Positions 15,958-24,131 are shown, counted from the first letter of the stretch. The stretch: DNA of 41,565 bases from Microbispora sp. (GCA_019689655.1 JADGHC010000002.1:1-41565); one strand, 5' to 3'. Notes: generated by a model from the letters alone, not told the origin. Numbers and translations are program-made.

Positions 15958-16794
15958 ATGAGTGACACCTATGTGCCCGCCCCCGGTTCCGCGCTGAGCG
16001 GGCGGGTCGCCATCGTGACCGGCGGCGCGTCCGGCATCGGCGAGGCCGTGGGCCGCATCTTCGCCGCCAACGAGGCCAAGGTCCTGCTCATCGACAAGGA
16101 CCAGCCCCGGCTGGACAAGGTCGCCGCGAGCATCAGGGAGGCCGGCGGCGTCGTGGAGGCCATCCACGCCGACGTCACCGACGAGCAACAGGTGATCGAC
16201 GCCTTCGCCTGGGTCACCCGCACCTGGGGACGCCTGGACCTGCTGGTCAACAGCGCCGGCCGCGACTCGCTGTCCCCGCCGGTCACCGAGGTGACGCTGG
16301 AGGAGTGGAACAAGACCATCGGCCCCAACCTCACCGCCGTGTTCCTGTGCTGCCGCGAGGCCTTCCGGATCATGGAACGGCAGGAGTCGGGAGGCCGGAT
16401 CATCAACATGGGGTCGTCCTCCGCCCGCCTGGCCTCCGGGCCGGGGCACAGCCCGTACCGCGCCTCCAAGCACGGGATGATGGGCTTCAGCAAGAACCTC
16501 CTGCTTGAGGGCAAGGAGAAGGGGATCGGCGTCACCGTCATCAACCCCTCCCACGTCAAGACCCCCATGACGGAGATCATCGACAAGGGCCTCTACGACG
16601 GCGACATCCCCGCCTACCTCGACGGGTGGCTGGACCAGAAGGAAATCGAGGAGGGCATCCACGCCAGCTGCATCGACGTCGGCAACGTCGCCGAGGTCGC
16701 GCTGTACGTCGCCACCCGCACCCCCGACGTCACGATCCCGCAGATCGCCCTGTACCCGACGCACAAGGCGCACCGCTACGGCATGGAAGTCTGA
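15958..16794 (+). CDS. Short-chain dehydrogenase/reductase (SDR), second
   Basis: Classical SDR of 278 aa preceded by GAGGAGA. The cofactor motif TGGASGIG is near residue 21, NSAG near 97, and a serine-rich MGSSSARLAS precedes YRASK (Tyr-x-x-x-Lys). It differs clearly from the SDR at 10361. VINPSHVKTPMTE and the long C-terminal region ending AHRYGMEV are unlike typical FabG. Probably oxidises a hydroxyl of the transported compound or an intermediate. It begins 9 nt after the aldolase stop and is 9 nt ahead of the next dehydrogenase. Confidence 0.9.
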   Translation: MSDTYVPAPGSALSGRVAIVTGGASGIGEAVGRIFAANEAKVLLIDKDQPRLDKVAASIREAGGVVEAIHADVTDEQQVIDAFAWVTRTWGRLDLLVNSAGRDSLSPPVTEVTLEEWNKTIGPNLTAVFLCCREAFRIMERQESGGRIINMGSSSARLASGPGHSPYRASKHGMMGFSKNLLLEGKEKGIGVTVINPSHVKTPMTEIIDKGLYDGDIPAYLDGWLDQKEIEEGIHASCIDVGNVAEVALYVATRTPDVTIPQIALYPTHKAHRYGMEV

Positions 16795-16803
16795 GGTCGT
16801 GCG

Positions 16804-17895
16804 ATGAAGGCAGCCGTACTCAGGGCACCCAACGTCCTCGACTACACCGACGTGCCCGAACCGGAGCCGTTCGGCGACCGCCCCGTCCTGGTCCGCGTCG
16901 GCGGGGTGGGCGTGTGCGGGTCGGACGTGCTCCGCTTCGGCAAGGGCACGGCCTATCACTATCCCCTCGTGCTTGGCCACGAGTTCTCGGCCGTGGTGGA
17001 GGAGGCCCCCGGCGGCGGGCGGTTCGCGCCCGGCGACAAGGTGGCCGTCTTCCCGCTGCTCCCACGCCCCGACGACCCGCTGACGCAGATCGGCGAGTGG
17101 GCGCTGACCAGCGGGTACGACTACTTCGGCTCCCGCCGCGACGGCGGCATGGCCGAACGCCTGTGGGTGCCCGAGGCCAACCTCATCCCGGTGCCGGCCG
17201 ACGTGCCGCTCGTGCACGCGGCCGTGGTCGAGCCCGCCGCCGTCGCCCTGCATGCCGTGCTCAAGCTGCGCGTGCCCGCCTCCGGCACCGCCCTGGTCAT
17301 CGGCGCCGGGCCCATCGGGGCGCTGGCCGCGCAGTGGCTCCGCATCCTCGGCTGGACCCGGGTGCTGGTCGCCGACGTCGACGAGCGCAAGCTGCGGGTG
17401 ATGGCGGAGCTCGGGTTCGAGACCGTCGACGCCGGTTCGCGCGACACCGTGGAGGCGGCGCGCGAGCTCACCGGCGGCGCGGGGGTGGACGCCGCGATCG
17501 AGGCCGGCGGGTTCGCCGAGACGTTCCTGCAGACCCTGCGGGTGACGGCGCCCGGCGGGCAGGTGCTCGTCCTGGGCGACCTCAAGAGCGACGTGACCAT
17601 CCCCCGGGAGCTGATCTCGTCCCTGATCCGGCGCGAGCTGACCGTGCTGGGCACCTGGAACTCCAAGATCACCCCCGCCGGGCACAGCGAGTGGGAGATG
17701 GTGATCCGCCACCTGCATCAGGGCACTCTCCAGGTGGCCCCGCTCATCAGCCACACCCCGCCGCTGGCGGACGCGCCCGTGGTGCTGGCCGCGATGGCCG
17801 AGCGCCACATGTGGACCAACAAGGTCGTCTTCACCGTCGCCGACGAGGCACGGCGGGAGGCCGACCGGCTCGCCGGGAAGGAGGTCCGGGCATGA
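16804..17895 (+). CDS. Zinc-type medium-chain dehydrogenase, galactitol-1-phosphate dehydrogenase-like
   Basis: NAD(P)-dependent polyol or polyol-phosphate dehydrogenase, 363 aa. Catalytic zinc ligands are in VCGSD and GHEFS; the Rossmann motif is VIGAGPIGALAAQ. Segments such as YHYPLVLGHEFSAVVEE, VFPLLP, FGSRRDGG and LGTWNS align by eye with E. coli GatD. Where most relatives have four cysteines for the structural zinc, this protein reads PRPDDPLTQIGEWALTSGYD with none. The catalytic site is intact. It overlaps the following dehydrogenase gene by 4 nt. Confidence 0.85.
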   Translation: MKAAVLRAPNVLDYTDVPEPEPFGDRPVLVRVGGVGVCGSDVLRFGKGTAYHYPLVLGHEFSAVVEEAPGGGRFAPGDKVAVFPLLPRPDDPLTQIGEWALTSGYDYFGSRRDGGMAERLWVPEANLIPVPADVPLVHAAVVEPAAVALHAVLKLRVPASGTALVIGAGPIGALAAQWLRILGWTRVLVADVDERKLRVMAELGFETVDAGSRDTVEAARELTGGAGVDAAIEAGGFAETFLQTLRVTAPGGQVLVLGDLKSDVTIPRELISSLIRRELTVLGTWNSKITPAGHSEWEMVIRHLHQGTLQVAPLISHTPPLADAPVVLAAMAERHMWTNKVVFTVADEARREADRLAGKEVRA

Positions 17896-18956
17896 GGGCC
17901 GCCATCTTCCACGAACCCGGCAAGATCGTGGTCACCGACGTGCCGGTGCCGCGCATCGAGCCGGACGAGATCCTGATCCGGGTCCGCGCCGCCTCCATCT
18001 GCGGCACCGACCTGCGCATCGCCAAGCACGGCCACTTCAAGCTGCCCTCGGGGCAGACCCGCGTCCTGGGTCATGAGGTGGCCGGGGAGATCGTCGAGGT
18101 GGGCCCGCGCGTCTCGGGATACCGCGTCGGCGACCGGGTGTCCGTCACCCCGAACGTCGGGTGCGGCCACTGCCGTCACTGCCGGGAGGGGCTGAACAAC
18201 ATGTGCCCCGACTACGAGGCGTTCGGCATCACCATCGACGGCGGCTTCGAGGAATATCTCCGCGTGCCCGGCTTCGCCCTCCAGCGGGGCAACGTCTTCC
18301 GGCTCCCGGAGTCGGTGAGCTACGCGGAGGCGGCGCTGACCGAGCCGTTCTCCTGCTGCTACCGCGGCCAGCGGGCACTGGGCGTCGGTTTCGAGGACGT
18401 CGTGGTCGTCGTCGGGGCCGGCCCCATCGGCGCCTTCCACGTGATGCTCGCCCGCCTGGCCGGCGCCAGGAAGATCATCGTGTCGGACCACAGCGCGTCA
18501 CGGCTCGACATCGCCGGTCGCCTGGGAGCCGATGTCCTGGTCGAGGCGTCGCGGCAGGACCTGGTCGCGACGGTGCTGGCCGAGACGCGGGGGCGCGGCG
18601 CCGACGTCGTCATCACCGCCGCGTCCAGCCCGCAGATCCAGTCCGGCGCCGTCGACCTGCTCGCCACCCACGGCCGGGTCAACTTCTTCGCCGGGCTCGG
18701 CCAGGGTGACGCCGTACCCATCGACACCAACAAGCTCCACTACAAAGGCTTGGTCCTGACGGGCACCACGGGCAGCAGCAACGCCGACTACGCGCGCGCC
18801 CTCGAACTCGTGGGGCAGCAGCGGGTCCGCCTCGGCGAGCTGGTCAGCGCCACGTTCCCCATCGACCGGATCGACGAGGCGTTCGAGCACTCCGCGTCCG
18901 GCGCAGGGATGAAAGCCATGGTGGTCTTCGACGACTCCGAGGAGGTCGCGCCATGA
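17892..18956 (+). CDS. Zinc-dependent alcohol dehydrogenase (sorbitol/threonine dehydrogenase type)
   Basis: Second medium-chain dehydrogenase, 354 aa; the ATG at 17892 overlaps the previous stop. It carries both zinc sites: catalytic in ICGTD and GHEVAGE, structural in CGHCRHCREGLNNMC. The Rossmann motif is VVGAGPIGAFH. LTEPFSCCYRG provides the acidic zinc-site residue. It resembles polyol dehydrogenases such as L-iditol/sorbitol or galactitol dehydrogenase. Encoded next to the GatD-like paralogue, it may act on the free polyol while the other acts on the phosphate. That division of labour is inference. It overlaps the kinase gene by 4 nt. Confidence 0.9.
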   Translation: MRAAIFHEPGKIVVTDVPVPRIEPDEILIRVRAASICGTDLRIAKHGHFKLPSGQTRVLGHEVAGEIVEVGPRVSGYRVGDRVSVTPNVGCGHCRHCREGLNNMCPDYEAFGITIDGGFEEYLRVPGFALQRGNVFRLPESVSYAEAALTEPFSCCYRGQRALGVGFEDVVVVVGAGPIGAFHVMLARLAGARKIIVSDHSASRLDIAGRLGADVLVEASRQDLVATVLAETRGRGADVVITAASSPQIQSGAVDLLATHGRVNFFAGLGQGDAVPIDTNKLHYKGLVLTGTTGSSNADYARALELVGQQRVRLGELVSATFPIDRIDEAFEHSASGAGMKAMVVFDDSEEVAP

Positions 18957-20485
18957 GTGAGAAAAGCGAGAAATACGTCATGGCGTTCGATGCGGGGACC
19001 ACGGGCATCCGCGCCATCCTGTTCGACCACGCCGGTGACGTCGTCACCGAGGCCACGCAGGAGTTCCCGCAGATCTATCCGCAGCCGGGCTGGGTGGAGC
19101 ACAACCCGCTCGACATCTGGAACACCCAGATCACCGTCGCCAAGAAGGCGCTGACCCAGGCCCGGGTCGGCGCCGATCGGCTGGCCGCCATCGGCGTCAC
19201 CAACCAGCGGGAGACGGTCGTCCTGTGGGACCGCGCCACCGGGGCGCCCGTGATGAACGCCATCGTGTGGCAGGACCGGCGCACCGCCGCCTTCTGCGAC
19301 GAGCTGAAGGCGCGCGGCCTGGAGGAGTACGTGCGCGCCACGACCGGCCTGGTCATCGACGCGTACTTCTCCGGCACCAAGCTCAAGTGGATGCTCGACC
19401 ACATTCCCGGGGCGCGCGAGCGGGCCGAGCGCGGCGAGCTGTGCTTCGGCACCGTCGACAGCTGGCTGATCTGGAACCTCACCGGCGGCCGGGCGCACGT
19501 CACCGACTACACCAACGCCTCGCGCACCATGCTGTTCGACATCAACAACCTGCGGTGGGACGAGCGGCTGCTGACCGAGCTGGACATCCCGCGCGCGGTC
19601 CTGCCGCAGGTGCGCCCCAGCAGCGAGGTCTACGGGCTCACCTGCGAGTCGATCTTCATCGACGCGCGGGTGCCCGTCGGGTCGGCCGTCGGCGACCAGC
19701 ACGCCGCCCTGTTCGGGCAGGCGTGCTTCGAGCCCGGCATGGTCAAGGCCACCTACGGCACCGGCGCGAGCCTGGTCATGCACACCGGCTCCGCGCCGGT
19801 CGCCTCCGAGCGCGGCATGCTGACCACCATCGCCTGGGGCCTGGACGGCGAGGTCGAGTACGCCCTCGAAGGGTTGATCTTCGTCTCCGCGGCGTCGGTG
19901 CAGTGGCTGCGCGACGAGCTGCGGATCATCTACGACGCCGAGGACACCGAGTACGCCGCCCGGCGCGTGCCCGACACCAACGGCGTCTACTTCGTCCCGG
20001 CGTTCGTGGGTCTCGCGGCCCCCTACTGGGACCCGTACGCCCGTGGCGCCATCATGGGCCTCACCCGCGGCGCGAACCGCAACCACGTCATCCGGGCCGC
20101 GCTGGAGTCGATCGCGTACCAGATCAAGGACGTCATCGGCTGCATGGAAGCCGACTCCGGCATCGCGACCCGGCAGATCAGGGTCGACGGGGGCGCGGTC
20201 CGCAACAACTTCCTGATGCAGTTGCAGGCCGACCTGCTCGACGTCCCCGTCATCCGTCCCACGGTCGTGGAGTCCACCTCGCGCGGCGCGGCGTTCCTGG
20301 CGGGCCTGGCCACGGGCTTCTGGCGCGACCGCGAACAGCTCGCCGCGACCTACCGGGTCGAGCGCGAGTTCCAGCCCGACATGCCGCAGGAGCGACGCGA
20401 GGCGATGTACGCGGGCTGGCGGAAGGCGGTCTCGCGCGTACGCGACTGGGCGAAGGACGAGGCCGGCACCACAACCGCACCCTGA
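18953..20485 (+). CDS. FGGY-family kinase, glycerol-kinase-like
   Basis: ATP-dependent kinase of 510 aa. It follows E. coli GlpK closely: DAGTTGIRA, ITNQRET-like TNQRET, AIVWQDRRT, TGLVIDAYFSGTK, GTVDSWLIW, VGDQHAALFGQ and VDGGAVRNNFLMQ. The residues that bind glycerol (Arg-Glu of NQRET, Trp of VWQ, Tyr of AYFSG, Asp of GDQ) are all present, so a short polyol is the likely substrate. The glycine-rich loop that binds the inhibitor fructose 1,6-bisphosphate in E. coli is replaced by ESIFIDAR, so that control is probably lost. Placement between polyol dehydrogenases and sugar isomerase genes suggests a role beyond glycerol, for example a tetritol. This could still be a true glycerol kinase. Confidence 0.9.
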   Translation: MSEKSEKYVMAFDAGTTGIRAILFDHAGDVVTEATQEFPQIYPQPGWVEHNPLDIWNTQITVAKKALTQARVGADRLAAIGVTNQRETVVLWDRATGAPVMNAIVWQDRRTAAFCDELKARGLEEYVRATTGLVIDAYFSGTKLKWMLDHIPGARERAERGELCFGTVDSWLIWNLTGGRAHVTDYTNASRTMLFDINNLRWDERLLTELDIPRAVLPQVRPSSEVYGLTCESIFIDARVPVGSAVGDQHAALFGQACFEPGMVKATYGTGASLVMHTGSAPVASERGMLTTIAWGLDGEVEYALEGLIFVSAASVQWLRDELRIIYDAEDTEYAARRVPDTNGVYFVPAFVGLAAPYWDPYARGAIMGLTRGANRNHVIRAALESIAYQIKDVIGCMEADSGIATRQIRVDGGAVRNNFLMQLQADLLDVPVIRPTVVESTSRGAAFLAGLATGFWRDREQLAATYRVEREFQPDMPQERREAMYAGWRKAVSRVRDWAKDEAGTTTAP

Positions 20486-20540
20486 GGGCGACGCCGGAGA
20501 CAGACCAGGCCCGCACGACATCCGCACCCCGAGGGCGACG
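20475..20540 (+). repeat. 19-bp direct repeat at the kinase 3' end
   Basis: CCGCACCCTGAGGGCGACG at 20475-20493, which includes the kinase stop codon, recurs at 20522-20540 with one mismatch and a 47-bp offset. It looks like a small local duplication that lengthened the gap between the kinase and the AroE-like gene. Confidence 0.6.
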
Positions 20541-20562
20541 GCGACCGCCGCCGCCCCGGCCC

Positions 20563-20580
20563 GGCACGCCCTGACGTGCC
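20563..20580 (+). terminator. Small hairpin between kinase and AroE-like gene
   Basis: GGCACG and CGTGCC pair around a 6-nt loop inside the only long gap (132 nt) of the enzyme operon. There is no T-run, so it is at most a weak terminator or an mRNA-processing or stability element separating the two halves of the operon. Confidence 0.3.
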
Positions 20581-20617
20581 CCGCAATACCCGCGCTTCCC
20601 CCAAAGGAGAAAGGCGC

Positions 20618-21595
20618 ATGCCCGATCTGGAACCGGCCACCGGTCCCACCATGTACTTCATCGGCGTGACCACCGGGTCATCGTCGATCATGAAAGTGTT
20701 CCCGCAATGGGCGGCCGAGCTCGGCCTCGACGCCGCCATCCACGGCATCGACCTCCCGCTCGACGACACCCCGGAGAACTACCGCGAGGTCGTGTCCTTC
20801 ATCAAGAAGGACCCGCACTCGCTCGGTGGCCTGGTCACCACCCACAAGCTCAACCTCTATAAGGCGGCCAGTGACCTGTTCGACGGGGTCGGCGAGGACA
20901 CCGCGCTGCTGGAGGAGGTCAGCAGCATCTCCAAGCGCGGCGGCGAGCTGTGGGGCCACGCCATGGACCCCCTGACCTCCGGCCTGTCCCTGGAGGCCAT
21001 CGTGCCCGAGGGGCACTGGTCGGCCGGGGGCGAGCTGCTGCTGCTGGGGGCCGGCGGCTCCGCGCTGGCGCTCACGCTCTACCTGCACCGCCGCCAGGCC
21101 CGGGGCCTGGACGTGCCCGCGCGCGTCGTCGTCACCAACCGGCGCCCGCACCGGCTGGAGGAGATGCGCGCCGTGCACGCCCGGCTCGGCACCTCCCTGA
21201 ACGTGGAGTACGTCCTCGCGCCCCGCCCCGAGCTCAACGACGAGCAGGTCGCGGCGCTGCCGCCCGGCTCGATGGTGGTCAACGCGACCGGGCTCGGCAA
21301 GGACCGCCCCGGCTCCCCGCTGACGAACGCGGCCCGCTTCCCGGAGGGCGGGGTGGCCTGGGACTTCAACTACCGCGGCGACCTGCTCTTCCTCGACCAG
21401 GCCAGGGCCCAGGCCGAGGAGCGCGGGCTGCGGGTCGAGGACGGGTGGACGTACTTCATCCACGGCTGGACCCGCGTGATCGCCGAGGTCTTCCACATCG
21501 ACATCCCCACCGGCGGACCCGGCTTCGACCGGCTGGCCCGCATCGCCCAGGACGCGACGGCCACCTCACACAGCACCGCACAGAAAGGCGCCTGA
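20618..21595 (+). CDS. Shikimate dehydrogenase-fold (AroE-like) oxidoreductase of unknown substrate
   Basis: The start is ATG 20618 after AAAGGAGAAAGG, giving 325 aa; the track start is 42 nt upstream without a ribosome binding site. The N-terminal half resembles the substrate domain of shikimate dehydrogenases: GVTTGSSSIMKVFPQWAAELG replaces the usual GxPxxHSxSP-type opening. LVTTHKLNLY carries the catalytic lysine and MDPLTSG stands where AroE has NTD-x-x-G. The C-terminal half has a dinucleotide fold with LLGAGGSALALTLYL and VNATGLGKDRPGSPL. Substrate-site serines and Asn-Thr are altered, so shikimate is unlikely. It lies 2 nt ahead of the cupin isomerase gene. Probably an NAD(P)-dependent dehydrogenase of this pathway; its real reaction cannot be told from sequence. 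Confidence 0.75.
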   Translation: MPDLEPATGPTMYFIGVTTGSSSIMKVFPQWAAELGLDAAIHGIDLPLDDTPENYREVVSFIKKDPHSLGGLVTTHKLNLYKAASDLFDGVGEDTALLEEVSSISKRGGELWGHAMDPLTSGLSLEAIVPEGHWSAGGELLLLGAGGSALALTLYLHRRQARGLDVPARVVVTNRRPHRLEEMRAVHARLGTSLNVEYVLAPRPELNDEQVAALPPGSMVVNATGLGKDRPGSPLTNAARFPEGGVAWDFNYRGDLLFLDQARAQAEERGLRVEDGWTYFIHGWTRVIAEVFHIDIPTGGPGFDRLARIAQDATATSHSTAQKGA

Positions 21596-21596
21596 C

Positions 21597-22181
21597 ATGA
21601 CCCCGACCACCACCGTCCCCGCCACCGTGACCGCCTTCGACCTCGTCAGCGGCCTGACGGCCGACCGGCCCTCCCTGCGGCGTCGGCTGTCGGACATGGC
21701 CGGCATGTACGCCGACGTCGAGGCGGCCCGCGCCCAGGTGGAGAAGGACGACGTGCTCGTCTACGAGTTCTACGACATGGGCGTGCCGGAGACCTCCGGT
21801 GACGTCGCGTACGGGACGAGCATCACCTACCCCGGCAAGGTGGGCGACGAGTACCACATGACGAAGGGGCACTTCCACAGCGTCCTGGACACGGGCGAGG
21901 TCTACTTCTGCCTGCGCGGCTCCGGCTACATGCTCATGGAGAACCCCGAAGGAGACTGGCAGGCGGCCGAGTTCAAGCCCGGCCAGGCGGTCTACGTGCC
22001 CCGCCGGTACGCCCACCGCAGCATCAACACCAGCGCCACCGAGCCGCTGATCACCTTCTTCGCCTTCCCCGGGCACGCCGGGCACGACTACGGCACCATC
22101 GAGACCAGGGGCTTCCGCAAGCTGTGCGTCGAGCGCGACGGCAAGCCCGTCTTCATCGACAACCCCAGGTGGGCGGGCTGA
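21597..22181 (+). CDS. Cupin-type glucose-6-phosphate isomerase family protein
   Basis: Single-domain cupin of 194 aa, the family length. It carries the YPGKVGDEYHMTKGHFH block, where the TxPG-x-P-like and GHxH parts bind phosphate and metal, then GEVYF with the metal-binding Glu and VPRRYAHRSIN with the last His. In Archaea such enzymes (PF06560) interconvert glucose 6-phosphate and fructose 6-phosphate. In this cluster the enzyme probably isomerises another phosphorylated aldose/ketose. The start ATG 21597 is 2 nt after the AroE-like stop. Its TGA shares one base with the following ATG (TGATG). Confidence 0.88.
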   Translation: MTPTTTVPATVTAFDLVSGLTADRPSLRRRLSDMAGMYADVEAARAQVEKDDVLVYEFYDMGVPETSGDVAYGTSITYPGKVGDEYHMTKGHFHSVLDTGEVYFCLRGSGYMLMENPEGDWQAAEFKPGQAVYVPRRYAHRSINTSATEPLITFFAFPGHAGHDYGTIETRGFRKLCVERDGKPVFIDNPRWAG

Positions 22182-23155
22182 TGTCCGCACCCGCCCGCGA
22201 CGAGCCCGTGACCGCGGCATGGCCCATCAGGGGGCGTGTCGCGGTCACCCCGCGGTCGCTGTCGGCCGCGGGCCACCCCGCGCTGGCGCGGCTGCGCGAA
22301 GCCGGGTACGAGGTGGTCTTCCCGGCGCCGGGACGCACGCCCACGCACGCCGAGCTGATGGCGGTCCTGCCCGGCTGCTCCGGCTACCTCGCCGGGGTCG
22401 AACCGATCACCAGGGAGCTGCTGCTCGCCTGCCCGGGCCTGCGGGTCATCGCACGCAACGGCGTGGGCGTCGACTCCATCGACGTGGACGCGGTCCGTGA
22501 GCTCGGCATCGAGCTGCGGGTGGCCGCCGGCGCGAACGCCCAGGGCGTCGCCGAGCTGGCGATCGCGCTGACGCTCGCGGCCTTCCGCCAGATCCCGTGG
22601 TCGGACGCCCGGCTCAAGCGGGGCGGGTGGGAGCGCCGCCGTGGTGTGGAGGCCCGGGGCCGGACGCTCGGGGTCGTCGGCCTGGGCAACATCGGCCGCC
22701 GGGTCGCCGAGCTGGCGATCGGCCTCGGGATGCGGGTGGCCGGCCACGACGCCTACGCCGCCGCACCGCCCGGGCTGGGCGACGGCTTTCGCTTCTGCTC
22801 GCTGGAGGAGGTCGCCGCGAGCGCCGACGCGGTCACCCTGCACGTGCCGCCCGCGCCCGTGCCGCTGGTGGACGAGGCGTTCCTGCGCTCCATGCGTCCC
22901 GGCGCGGTGCTGGTGAACACGGCCCGCGCCGAGCTCGTGGACGAGGAGGCGATCGTGCGGGCCCTCGACGAGGGCAGGCTCGCGGCGTACGCCACCGACG
23001 TCTTCCGTGCCGAGCCTCCTGCCGACCTGCGCCTGGTGGGGCATGACCGGGTCATCGCCACGCCCCATGTCGGCGGTTTCACCGGCGAGAGCATCGACCG
23101 GGCCACGTCCGCGGCGGTGGATAACATACTGAGTGTTCTTGCATGTGGTGACTGA
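22181..23155 (+). CDS. D-2-hydroxyacid dehydrogenase (phosphoglycerate dehydrogenase-like)
   Basis: NAD-dependent dehydrogenase of 324 aa starting at ATG 22181, coupled to the cupin gene. Features are RVIARNGVGVDSIDVDA, the dinucleotide motif VGLGNIGRRVAELA, NTARAELVDEEA with the substrate-binding Arg, and the catalytic His in TPHVGGFT; a Glu-containing FRAEPP completes the triad. It lacks the C-terminal ACT domain of biosynthetic SerA, so it is a catabolic or broad 2-hydroxyacid enzyme. It may reduce or oxidise a sugar-acid fragment made by the aldolase. The stop overlaps the upstream ORF extension of the regulator. Confidence 0.88.
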   Translation: MSAPARDEPVTAAWPIRGRVAVTPRSLSAAGHPALARLREAGYEVVFPAPGRTPTHAELMAVLPGCSGYLAGVEPITRELLLACPGLRVIARNGVGVDSIDVDAVRELGIELRVAAGANAQGVAELAIALTLAAFRQIPWSDARLKRGGWERRRGVEARGRTLGVVGLGNIGRRVAELAIGLGMRVAGHDAYAAAPPGLGDGFRFCSLEEVAASADAVTLHVPPAPVPLVDEAFLRSMRPGAVLVNTARAELVDEEAIVRALDEGRLAAYATDVFRAEPPADLRLVGHDRVIATPHVGGFTGESIDRATSAAVDNILSVLACGD

Positions 23156-23168
23156 CGACGAGACGGGG

Positions 23169-24131
23169 ATGACGATGGCCGAGCCTGTGCAAGATCCGCC
23201 CGCGCTCTTGCACCGGATCGCCGGCAAGTTGCCCTACCTTCCGCGGGCGCTGCGTGCCATCGGCGAACGCATCCTCAACGATCCCGGCGCCGTGCAGACC
23301 ATGTCCATCACCCAGCTGGCGATGGCCTGCGACGTCGCCGAGTCGTCCGTCTCCCGTTTCGTGCGCGAGATGGGCCTGGACAGCTACCAGAGCCTGCGCC
23401 TGGCCCTGGCCGAGGCCGCCTTCGTGTCCCGGGCGCGGGACCGCAAGAGCACCGAGCCCGAGAGCGGCGTGTACGACGGCATCGCCCGCGATGACCCGAT
23501 CGAGTCCATCGTCGGCAAGATCGAGCGCAGCAGCCAGCGCGCGATCAGGCAGACCGCGCGGCGCCAGAACGCCGCAGCCGTGGAGACGGCCGTCTCGTTG
23601 ATCGAGGCGGCCAACACGCTGGTCTTCTGCTGCATGGGGTCCTCCAGCATCGCGGCCGAGGAGGGCGTCATGCGGTTCACGCGGGCGGGCAAGAAGTGCC
23701 TGCTCTTCCGTGACCAGAGTGTGCAGGTGATGCTGGCGTCCGTGCTCGGGCCGGGCGACCTGCTCATCGGCATCAGCAACTCCGGGCAGTCCGCGCCGAT
23801 CATCCAGTCACTACGGCTGGCGCGCGAGCACGGCGCGCGGACCATCGGGATCACCTCCGCCGAGGGCGCGCCGATCACCGCGCACTGCGACGTCACCCTC
23901 TACACCTCCAGCGTGCCGACCGGCGGCGCCCACTACGGGGAGGCCATGACGTCGAAGTGGGGCCAGCTCCTGGTGATCGACGTCCTGTACGCGGCGTACG
24001 CCGCCCGCCACTTCGACGACACCCTCGCGCACCTGGAGGAGACCTACCGGGAGGCCATCCGCCAGTCGCGCGTCGACGCCCCGCCGGCCGGCCGTGACGC
24101 GTCGCGGCCAAGCCACCCGGCCGTCCCGTGA
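23169..24131 (+). CDS. RpiR-family transcriptional regulator (HTH_6 + SIS)
   Basis: Sugar-phosphate-responsive regulator of about 320 aa and the likely controller of the cluster. The N-terminal winged-helix HTH covers about residues 15-85, with MSITQLAMACDVAESSVSRF as recognition region. A SIS sugar-phosphate-binding domain covers about 130-260, with VFCCMGSSSIAAEEG and LLIGISNSGQSAPIIQSL. Starts at GTG 23133, ATG 23169 or ATG 23175 are possible; 23169, preceded by GACGGGG, avoids overlap with the dehydrogenase. It is the last gene of the enzyme operon, so it would regulate itself through the boxes at 14246 and 14276. RpiR sites of this family are usually short palindromes such as the GAAATTTC core seen here. 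Confidence 0.9.
   Translation: MTMAEPVQDPPALLHRIAGKLPYLPRALRAIGERILNDPGAVQTMSITQLAMACDVAESSVSRFVREMGLDSYQSLRLALAEAAFVSRARDRKSTEPESGVYDGIARDDPIESIVGKIERSSQRAIRQTARRQNAAAVETAVSLIEAANTLVFCCMGSSSIAAEEGVMRFTRAGKKCLLFRDQSVQVMLASVLGPGDLLIGISNSGQSAPIIQSLRLAREHGARTIGITSAEGAPITAHCDVTLYTSSVPTGGAHYGEAMTSKWGQLLVIDVLYAAYAARHFDDTLAHLEETYREAIRQSRVDAPPAGRDASRPSHPAVP

Noticed and set aside
14881-17808. 975-aa minus-strand ORF
   Set aside because: Complete shadow of the aldolase, SDR and dehydrogenase genes; His/Asp/Gly/Val-rich antisense composition without any domain.
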